Assembly (NCBI GenBank): GCA_905182715.1
Contig: CAJJCP010000007.1
Location: 29,756 to 93,755, forward strand
Source: an uncultured Candidatus Poseidoniales archaeon
GTDB lineage: Archaea; Thermoplasmatota; Poseidoniia; Poseidoniales; Poseidoniaceae
Length of the DNA: 64,000 nucleotides
Direction: 5' to 3'
Shown here piece after piece: positions 46,051-53,889 of the stretch. The notes beneath the pieces were generated by a model, which was not told where the DNA came from, did no database searches, and was given only the letters and a program-made list of their open reading frames with translations. The position numbers and the translations under genes were made by a program. Every line of letters begins with the position of its first letter. Within the stretch, counting starts at the first letter, position 1.

Positions 46051-46694
46051 TGTATAAGTTCGGTACCGAAATTTCTGAAATGATCGTAAGTAAAGATTAT
46101 GGATTTTTTGCTGGTGAAAAAGACATAAGAAAGGCGGGTAATCAATCAATTCGGAGAGATTTCTACAGTGATATCATCGTTGGATTAAGAGAGGCGAGTC
46201 CGACATTCTTTTCTCCTGAATTCGCACCAGGAATAGGGTTTGAGGATTATACCTCACTGAAGATAAGCAGCAAGACTAAGCGTAGATTAGAAGAATTAGA
46301 ATTCCAACTTAGAGCAGCTTGTATTGCGGCCTTAGAACTTGAGGGGCCGAAGGTGATCACCAAATATCTGAATTCGAAATACCAAAATGCCATTGAAATT
46401 GGATTAGAGCAAGAGAAAAATTGGAGTGACATCACTATCTTTACAGAAGAAAAGAAATTTGAATATCTTACACTTTCTCAGTTATTTGAGATAATGATTA
46501 AACGATTTGATAAGTTTGATTTCACCGTGAAAAAATCTTTCATGGTTGACCGTTTCAAAGATGTTCAACTAATTAGAAATGCTATTGCTCATCCAAGAGA
46601 TTTTCCAAGTTACAATGCGAAGAAGGCTTGGTTAGTATCACTTGACCAAGTTACTGAATGGTTCAAATTGATGACGATAAAAGAAGATTTTTAA
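46050..46694 (+). CDS. HEPN-motif protein coupled to the DGQHR gene
   Basis: A 214-aa mostly helical protein. LIRNAIAHPRDF (R176 to H181) is the RX4H motif of HEPN ribonucleases, in the right place near the C-terminus after a long helix. HEPN proteins are metal-independent RNases in toxin and abortive-infection systems. Stop and start overlap as TGATG, so translation is coupled to the DGQHR gene. Alternatively one missing base before 46050 would fuse both into one polypeptide (reading EHLMYKFGTEIS), which is plausible because the same gene already carries an indel. Poor ribosome site otherwise. Confidence 0.65.
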   Translation: MYKFGTEISEMIVSKDYGFFAGEKDIRKAGNQSIRRDFYSDIIVGLREASPTFFSPEFAPGIGFEDYTSLKISSKTKRRLEELEFQLRAACIAALELEGPKVITKYLNSKYQNAIEIGLEQEKNWSDITIFTEEKKFEYLTLSQLFEIMIKRFDKFDFTVKKSFMVDRFKDVQLIRNAIAHPRDFPSYNAKKAWLVSLDQVTEWFKLMTIKEDF

Positions 46695-46863
46695 GTTATA
46701 CAAACACTGCAGTGAGAAATACATAATGCCGATATGCCGTTGAACTATTTCAATCTAATTCCATTACTGATATCGATCTAATAGATTAATGTATTCAATC
46801 CATATTTGTTCAAAGATTCTCTTTTTCCAAAACACTTAGATCGTGCGGTTGTAACGACTATCC

Positions 46864-49174
46864 ATGCCACGTGAAGTAACCTCTCCAGATTCGTGGTCAA
46901 TACGCAAACTCATTTCAGCCTTAGAAGCTGGAGAACGAAATGATACTAGTGCTTTGCATGTAATCAAAATACCACAATTTCAACGAAATATAATGTGGGG
47001 TCAAAAAAAGCAAGAATCATTGATTGATTCTATACATAGAGGATTTCCGATTGGGGCTCTCATGTTGTATCAAAAGTCATCAATTCAGGAAGTAAAAGAA
47101 TATCAATTAGTAGACGGTCTGCAAAGAGCATTTTCGATTTGGCAATATAAAAGAGAGCCATTGATGTTTTTTGGGTTGAATCGAGTCGGTGCAGAACTCA
47201 ACGCACTGATAGAATCAATCAACAAAGCAACAAATGGTAATTATACCATTTTAGAATTGAATCCGGTCATGGAAATATGGAAAAAAAGAAACAAAAACGA
47301 CTCTCCTGTCTGATGGTTTTGATTCCCACAATCTGATGAACATTTTACAGAATGAGTTTTCTATATCACTCGAATCTCATTCGCTTATATATCCCTCAAC
47401 TCTTAGTTTTCTTGAATCTGTCAAAGAGAAGGTGAATATCGACGACCAAGAAATACCAATCATAGTATACGAAGGAGACCCAAAACATCTCCCCGATATT
47501 TTTGAGAGAATAAATACAGGAAGTGTTCAATTGTCCAAATATCAGATTTTGGCAGCCCAATGGGTCGATGTATCTGTTAGAACACAAGAAAGAGAGATTA
47601 TCCATTCAATAAAAAGAAAACACCGTTCATTAGAAGAAAAAGGATTTAGAATCGATATTTGGGACGAATCTAGATCTGATTCGGAATTTAGTTTGTATGA
47701 GTATTTATTTGGAATGGGTAAAGTTCTTGCAGAAAAACATTCATTGTTGTTTTCAGCAAAAGATCCCCACGAAGAAGAATCAGTTGCGTTTGCATTAGCC
47801 ACTGTAATAAACCAGTTACCCATTTCTAAAATGTCTAATATCGAAACTAAGTTCAGAGAAGAGCTCGGATCGTTGCGATTAACTGAATTCTTCAAGGCAT
47901 GTGATGATGCTGCTTCATTTGTTCAAGAGGTTTTAGAACCGAATATCGGTTTGAAACTGAATACGAGAAAACAATCCCACGCACATAGTACGAACCAAAT
48001 CATTTCAATGATCTCAAGATGTGTTGTTGGAAGATATGACCCTGAAACTTGGAATGAGAGAGAAAGTTGGATGACTGAAAAAGAAACTTTACGTAGAAGT
48101 TTACCCCAGCATTATCTTGTAGATTTACTTCAACAAAATTGGAAAGGCTCGGGAGATTCGAGACTTTTCAAAATGACTTGGAAGCAAACTGCCGATGATA
48201 ATTATGCTCCATCTAATTATTATTTGTCTGAATTTGACATCTCCAGATTCGAAGGTATTCTTGATAATTGGTTTGAACCCCAAATTGAGAGGTCCGAATA
48301 TAAACGGGCTAATGAAGGCTCTGCGAAACAAGTTGTATTGAAATATCTATACAGCCCGAGAGTCTCATTCAGAGATAACTATGAGAATAATTATGAGATC
48401 GAACATCTATTTCCTGTGAGTAGATTAGTACGTGCTTTAACCTCAAATAATGACGAGGGATGGCCAATAAATTGTATTGCAAATCTAGCACTTTTCATTG
48501 ACGCTACAAATAGAGAGAAATCTAACAAGACTCTGGTAGAATATCGAAATGATCTTTCCCAAGATAACATAGATATATTGGATGAACAATTAGATGGAAT
48601 GCTATTTTGTGATATAGACAAAATATCAATAGGTGAAAACTTTTGCAAATCTGATTACATCCCATTCCTCAGAGAAAGATATCAAATTCTGAAAAATACA
48701 CTAATTTCAAACATGTCGCTAGAGGAATCAATTTCTGAACAAACTGCTACCGTTCCTGAAACTGAAGAACTATCACTATCTGAAGAATCGACATTTGCAG
48801 AACCTGTTGAAATAAGAACCAATCTATCAGATTTACTTGTAACTCCAACATCCACCTTTTTCACATTCGGATTTAATATTCCTGTTAGTGAACAAGATCC
48901 ATTCATCTCTCACTTTGGTTTGACACAGGATAATCTAAGAGTGCCAATTGAAATATTGATTGATGGTTTAGCACACGAATCACGTATTAGAATTCAATTT
49001 CAGCCAAAACGTGTTGTAGTTCAGTTTAATTTTTTAAGTGATGTGCGAAGAGAGATAAGTAGAATGCTAAGCCAATCATTTTTGGATGTTGCCAATGGGC
49101 AATTGTCATCAGAAGTTTGCAGAATTACTCATGTTGAAGGAAATAAATTCACATTACAAAAAGCAGAAAGTTAA
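46864..49174 (+). CDS. DUF262/DUF1524 protein (GmrSD-like), with one frameshift
   Basis: Repaired length about 770 aa. The N-terminal ParB-like DUF262 domain has PQFQRNIMW, SIHRGFPIGALML and VDGLQRAFSI (normally DGQQR). The C-terminal DUF1524 HNH-like domain has YEIEHLFP (His of the metal site), IANLALF and NREKSNK. This pair is the GmrSD type IV restriction architecture that cuts glucosylated or otherwise modified phage DNA. A further 160 residues follow. The frame breaks in A7 at 47281-47287; one A fewer gives KKETKTTLLSDGFDSHNLMN and joins both parts. AT-rich, consistent with transfer. Confidence 0.8.
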
Positions 49175-49258
49175 CTGTTTTTGGTCATCACCAAGGATTC
49201 TATTTGCCGTTTGTGCGGATAATCAAGGGTCTTTAAGTCCCCATCACTTGTTCTCACC

Positions 49259-49900
49259 ATGCGAAGAGTGTTGCTGGTGCTCCTGTTCGCAGTCATTCTG
49301 CTCCCCTTAGCCAGTGCTGAGACCTATCGCATCTCTGGAAAAGCCACCTATGCAGACGGTTCAGCAGTTACACTTGACTACGTCTCAGTGCAGTGTGAGC
49401 AATCGAATTTTGATTGTTACAAATACCGTGACACCAGTGCTTTGACCGATGTCTATGGTGACTTCACCATCGTCATTGATGCAGAGGCAAAAGAAGACGG
49501 TTTGGAAATCCAGCTCGCAGTGCGTGGAGAATCATTCACGCATTCCATCGACATATCAAAGCATCAAAACTCAACTGATGGCAAGGTCTACCAAGACCTT
49601 CAATTGACTCAAAACCCTGCTTCAGGTGTGTTCATGGGCTTTGGTTGTTGCATTGTCTTATTCGTTCTGGTGTTCGTTTCAGTTCTGCTTCGCACTGGGC
49701 GACGACTCTCAACCGCTCGAGGCCGTATGGAATTCGTCGGCTATCGTCCAGCTCGACAGTTAGAATGTCCCAAATGCAAGTCACTGATTGTTCAACATGA
49801 ATTGATCAAACATCTCATCGTTGACCACGATATGGAAGCCGTTGCTGCCGGTCAATTAACTGGTAAAGTGATGCGGAGATTGTGGTCAGAAGAAGAGTGA
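49259..49900 (+). CDS. Membrane protein with outer beta domain and cytosolic zinc finger
   Basis: 213 aa. A signal peptide (ends ASAE at about 21) is followed by a carboxypeptidase-regulatory-like beta domain (YRISGKATYADGS, DVYGDFTIVID), a membrane helix (about 122-145, CCIVLFVLVFVSVLL), then a cytosolic part with CPKCKSL...HELIKHLIVDH, a C2H2-type zinc site. One-pass proteins linking an outer domain to an internal zinc finger could signal surface events to DNA or RNA, but no evidence for that exists here. Base composition is like the core genes, unlike the flanking defence genes. Confidence 0.7.
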   Translation: MRRVLLVLLFAVILLPLASAETYRISGKATYADGSAVTLDYVSVQCEQSNFDCYKYRDTSALTDVYGDFTIVIDAEAKEDGLEIQLAVRGESFTHSIDISKHQNSTDGKVYQDLQLTQNPASGVFMGFGCCIVLFVLVFVSVLLRTGRRLSTARGRMEFVGYRPARQLECPKCKSLIVQHELIKHLIVDHDMEAVAAGQLTGKVMRRLWSEEE

Positions 49901-50001
49901 ATTATTCACATATTCCGTCGGTATTGCCCATTGGCAATGATGTGTCCCTGGCCGATTGATGAGATCAACATCCAGAAGTAGTAGCACTCCTTGGATCACA
50001 T

Positions 50002-50466
50002 ATGACTTCCCGATTTGATAGAGTCAGTGATATTCTTGCTGTCAAAAGAGGTGACAAAGTCTCACGAACTGATCGATTTAAACTATTCACCGGTTCCGAA
50101 GTTGGAAATACGCCCCAAAAAGGAATAAACTGGCTAGGAACTCCTCCAAATTACTTGCAGGTCATTGCACGATGCTCGTTACATTCAGGATATTCAGACA
50201 GATGGATCGATGAAGGCTCAGGGGTTTTTCTATACTATCTGATGGTCACAAATCGCGGAACAAAAGAAGCACTTGTAAACTACAACTCTAAAGAGAATTC
50301 GGCCTTGATTGAACAACGGAAACATGGTGCCCCTGTTCTATTAATCATTGATGAAAAATCAAATTTGTTAGGTGTGCATGGACGATTTGAAGTTGTTACA
50401 TTGTGCCATGATAATCCAATACACCCAGGTGTCGATTCAGTGCTCTTGAAAAGAATATCAGACTAA
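50002..50466 (+). CDS. Unknown protein convergent with the cytosine methyltransferase
   Basis: A 154-aa protein whose central part (HSGYSDRWIDEGSGVFLYYL, then NSALIEQRKHGAPVLLI and LLGVHGRFEVV) follows the layout of SRA/PUA-like modified-base readers from McrA-type restriction enzymes: a G-Y-x-D opening, an N..AL helix, and a GxF strand near the end. There is no nuclease motif, so it would be a reader or specificity part. The assignment is by pattern only. It ends 21 bp from the stop of the methyltransferase gene. Confidence 0.5.
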   Translation: MTSRFDRVSDILAVKRGDKVSRTDRFKLFTGSEVGNTPQKGINWLGTPPNYLQVIARCSLHSGYSDRWIDEGSGVFLYYLMVTNRGTKEALVNYNSKENSALIEQRKHGAPVLLIIDEKSNLLGVHGRFEVVTLCHDNPIHPGVDSVLLKRISD

Positions 50467-50487
50467 TTAAATAGTAATTGAACGATT

Positions 50488-51876
50488 TCATTTCGACTTG
50501 GTATTTTGTTTAATCGATTCTAGAATAACTTCTCCGAGCTTTTTTGCCAACAACGGTGGAACGGCATTTCCAACTTGTCGAAATTGACTTGTCATTGAAC
50601 CAGAGAACTCAAATGAATCTGGAAATGATTGAAACCGTGCTGCTTCTCTCACTGTAATCGTTCTATTGTGGAATGGATGGATGAACATATAGCCGTCCTT
50701 GGCCATGTGGGCCACCACAGTAGGTGCCGGTTCATTCCAACGTATTCTCCTCATTTTATCTTTGAAATTCTTCGATGGATACATTACCCATCTTGTTCCG
50801 TTCTTATTTTCAATGTAATGTCGATTCTCAACAGTTGACGTTTTTAAATTGGCCTTTTTAAATCCAGGAACCAAAGCAGTTGACCATTGACTTGGGTAAA
50901 GGTCACCATAGATTTGTTTCGGTTGAGATGAAGGGTAAATTATCGGACCTTTAGATAGAGATGGAGATCCACTTTTGATAAGAGGAAATATCACTCGATC
51001 TCTATCATTTACATTCCGGGTCCAGTGGCTTGTTTTCCGAGAGGACTTACCATTAACTTGATCACCATTTTGACGATGGCAAATCCAATCACGCATTTGT
51101 TTTCTAAAGATTCCGCCCTTAGAACTCGAACTCTTGTATCTGACATCAACTACACCGTTCTTTGTAGGAACAATCTCGATTAAATCTTGAATAGCATCTA
51201 ATGCATTCAGCGTATTTTTCTTTTGCTCTGGGATTGGGAATTCGCACTTATTCAATCCTTTTTTAGAACCAAGAAAAATGATTCTCCTTCTGTCTTGTGG
51301 TACGCCAAAATCTGCTGCACTTAGGACTCTTTCCTCTACATGATATCCAGTAAATTTCTTTTTAATGACTTCAACCACTGGATCCTCATCGATTTGATAA
51401 GATGTCATTCCTGACACATTTTCCATAATGAAATAATCAGGTTGAAATTGTTTTACATATTTTACAAATTCGAGAAATAAGTGATTCCTCGGGTCGTCGA
51501 TAAAACGATGCCGCCATTCTTTATTTTTCTTATAACTGCCTTTTTTATTCTTTATCAAATCTGAAATCTTTGATCTACCAATGAGTGAGAAGCCAGGGCA
51601 TGGGGGTCCACCTGCGATGAGCGAAATCTGTTCACCTTTCTTCAAAACACCAGAATCAATTAGTTTATTGTGAAGAGTTTTTGGTTTGAATTTAGTAATA
51701 TCTTCAATCTCCGTATGATTGCCAATATTGTGTCTGTATGTTTTACCAGCATCAGGATCAAGCTCAACAGCAGCAATAACTTGGAATCCAGCACTTGTGA
51801 GACCTAAACTTAGCCCTCCTGGGCCTGCAAATAAATCAATCGCTTTGAAATCATCAGAGCCCACATTTGTTCGCAT
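50488..51876 (-). CDS. DNA (cytosine-5-)-methyltransferase
   Basis: A 462-aa C5 methyltransferase with all motifs in order: I DLFAGPGGLSLG, IV GGPPCPGFS (catalytic Cys about residue 93), VI ENVSGM, VIII QDRRRIIFLG, a target-recognition region of about 150 residues, then IX TVREAARFQSFPD and X QVGNAVPPLLAKK. AAGGAGATAATC before the ATG is a strong ribosome site. Same strand as the DISARM-like operon and 75-230 bp downstream of it, matching the DrmMII role (host DNA marking) in class 2 DISARM; an orphan or type II enzyme is possible since no clear cognate nuclease is present. Confidence 0.93.
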   Translation of the reverse strand: MRTNVGSDDFKAIDLFAGPGGLSLGLTSAGFQVIAAVELDPDAGKTYRHNIGNHTEIEDITKFKPKTLHNKLIDSGVLKKGEQISLIAGGPPCPGFSLIGRSKISDLIKNKKGSYKKNKEWRHRFIDDPRNHLFLEFVKYVKQFQPDYFIMENVSGMTSYQIDEDPVVEVIKKKFTGYHVEERVLSAADFGVPQDRRRIIFLGSKKGLNKCEFPIPEQKKNTLNALDAIQDLIEIVPTKNGVVDVRYKSSSSKGGIFRKQMRDWICHRQNGDQVNGKSSRKTSHWTRNVNDRDRVIFPLIKSGSPSLSKGPIIYPSSQPKQIYGDLYPSQWSTALVPGFKKANLKTSTVENRHYIENKNGTRWVMYPSKNFKDKMRRIRWNEPAPTVVAHMAKDGYMFIHPFHNRTITVREAARFQSFPDSFEFSGSMTSQFRQVGNAVPPLLAKKLGEVILESIKQNTKSK

Positions 51877-51951
51877 GATTATCTCCTTAATGAGCGTCCT
51901 GGTTGGTTCGTTATGATGTGTTTGAATTCAATACTAAAATTCTTGTCCGAC

Positions 51952-52104
51952 TCATTTTTGGTATTCGGGATAATCTCGGTCAGGATCATACCCTGCTGCG
52001 CAACACCCAGTCCAAGCACGCAAGATGACTCCTGCCTGCTTCTCAGAGGGTTTCTTACCTCTCGATACAGTGTTAATGAGAATGCTGGTTAATAATTTGA
52101 TTGC
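51952..52104 (-). other. 50-codon open, coding-like extension after an in-frame TAG
   Basis: Directly after the TAG stop of the AIPR gene the same frame stays open for 50 codons to a TGA at 51954..51952, reading AIKLLTSILINTVSRGKKPS and later GVILRAWTGCCAAGYDPDRD. The sequence looks like real protein (amphipathic helix, no low-complexity). It has no own start codon near its beginning. It is either the original C-terminus cut off by a nonsense change or base error, or a readthrough product. Confidence 0.45.
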
Positions 52105-53889
52105 CTATGGAATCAACACACCATTGGCTTTCCCCCATCGGTACATTTCCCAGAGTTTGTTTTTGCCAAGTTCCATCACATACTCAGCGGGATCGCCTTG
52201 AACATCTTGCCCATCCTGCATCATCTTCAGGTTCCAGTGCAGTAAATTCTGTCGGCACAGGCAGCGACCACACGGCCTCTGTGCAAGCTTGGAGACTTTC
52301 GCCCACTGCTTTTGGTCGTCTTCTTGATAATTTCGAATTAACTTGTCAACAGGTTTTGCAAGCACAACGATTGCCTTCTTCAGATCTTCTGAAAGGTCGT
52401 CCATTTTCCAGATATCAACCAAATCCAGTCTGTTTTCAGATAATTTTGACAACCAACCAAGCACGTGTGGCAACGTTGCTGAACGCAATCCCGAAAAAGT
52501 AGTGGCCATGAAATCAGAAGCGAATTTGTGGATCTTTGAAAGTCCAATTGTCTTTTTGTGGTGCATTTCAGCATCCCAATTCTTCTTTGCGACCCGCATT
52601 GTCAACTCGTTATGATAGTGAAAGAAACCTTTATTTTTGCCTGATGCTCCAATGTGGGGTGAGCCCCACCAAGCGTTCCAAGCAATACCAATAGCAGATG
52701 CGTGGATGACATTTTGAGGCGGGTACTTGAGTTGCCATCGTTCAAACGAAGCTGCGTCCATGGTCAACTCCTTGGTTCTTATTTCCCCACGGCGTCGCTC
52801 ATAATACCAGCCCTTTCCTGCTGAAAACATCTTTTCCATTTCTGAGATCTCTTGTAGTTCCGGGTGAGGCGGCATGTTGACCATTCGATCAGCATCATTG
52901 ACTTTGCTTTGAGTGTTCGAATACAGACTGATCGATTCGAGAAGCCCCTTGCGAGCGTGAGGGTTTTCAGTCGTGAGAACAATGAACTTCATCGGAACGA
53001 AAACTCTCGATAAATCCTCGCCTTTCTTCATCGCCTTGAAGATCGATACGGACGTTTGTCCGCCATTTACGACTGAGATTTGGTCGGCAGAGGTAAGCTT
53101 CCCTTGAACAATATTCGCACCTTCTGCAACGACTGTGATTCCGTTATTGTATGAACAAAATCGCTCAGGTTCATCGATAATCGTTTGTGCAATACCTTTG
53201 TTTGGGCCTACTTGACCGAGGAAATGGCGAACGTTTCCATCGAGAAGTGGAATCCCAAACCGATCGTACAGTCTGGCAAGGGTCTCACCAGGAATCACAC
53301 CCATGTGCACTTCGTGGTCTTCAGCGTTATTACGTGCAGGAATAAGTTGAGGCAGCTCTCCAAAATCTTGGAAATTGACGTTTAGTGATGAGACTTCGGA
53401 TTGCCCATTAAACTCATTTAAGTCCACAATCTCTGTTCGCAAATCACTGTTTCGAGCCCTCATTTTATCTGAATCTTTGACTCGCCCAGCGCACAGTATG
53501 ACGAGTAATGTGGTTTCTGCGAGGTTGTTGTGTTGTGAAAGCCGTGTGAAATTATCTCTCAACACATCGAGATCGGAAGGAAAGCCGCTTGAGAATTCAG
53601 TACAACTTTGTAAGAATCTTTCTCCTTTCTTGATCAAGTGTTCAATCTCAGACCAATCAACATCTGAATCATATGTCCAATTTGATGCAGAGATCAATGC
53701 AGTTTCTCCTGCTATTGAATCTGCAATGCCACCCACAATATCGTACTCATTAGGCGGTAAGAAAAACTCTGGATTTGAGACCAGTCCACGATCGGTAATC
53801 ATCGATTCAAAGGTATGGTAGAGGGCAGCCTGCACGTTTCCATTCATTCGCCTTGTGTTATCAGCCATCAAGTTTTCAAATCGGGTCAT
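52105..53889 (-). CDS. AIPR-family abortive-infection protein, with a compensated frameshift pair
   Basis: A 594-aa protein with the AIPR core: LLDGNVRHFLG, ERFCSYNNGITVV and ISVVNGGQTSVSIF (about residues 220-290). AIPR proteins are implicated in abortive infection and occur near restriction systems. In the C-terminal part a stretch of 33 codons (52213-52310) is in the wrong frame: adding one base to TTTT at 52310-52313 and removing one from CCC at 52210-52212 replaces Cys/Arg-rich noise by KAVGESLQACTEAVWSLPVP and later TEFTALEPEDDAGW, then rejoins. The start overlaps the stop of the 1421-aa gene (ATGA). Last gene of the operon. Confidence 0.8.
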   Translation of the reverse strand: MTRFENLMADNTRRMNGNVQAALYHTFESMITDRGLVSNPEFFLPPNEYDIVGGIADSIAGETALISASNWTYDSDVDWSEIEHLIKKGERFLQSCTEFSSGFPSDLDVLRDNFTRLSQHNNLAETTLLVILCAGRVKDSDKMRARNSDLRTEIVDLNEFNGQSEVSSLNVNFQDFGELPQLIPARNNAEDHEVHMGVIPGETLARLYDRFGIPLLDGNVRHFLGQVGPNKGIAQTIIDEPERFCSYNNGITVVAEGANIVQGKLTSADQISVVNGGQTSVSIFKAMKKGEDLSRVFVPMKFIVLTTENPHARKGLLESISLYSNTQSKVNDADRMVNMPPHPELQEISEMEKMFSAGKGWYYERRRGEIRTKELTMDAASFERWQLKYPPQNVIHASAIGIAWNAWWGSPHIGASGKNKGFFHYHNELTMRVAKKNWDAEMHHKKTIGLSKIHKFASDFMATTFSGLRSATLPHVLGWLSKLSENRLDLVDIWKMDDLSEDLKKAIVVLAKPVDKLIRNYQEDDQKQWAKVSKLAQRPCGRCLCRQNLLHWNLKMMQDGQDVQGDPAEYVMELGKNKLWEMYRWGKANGVLIP

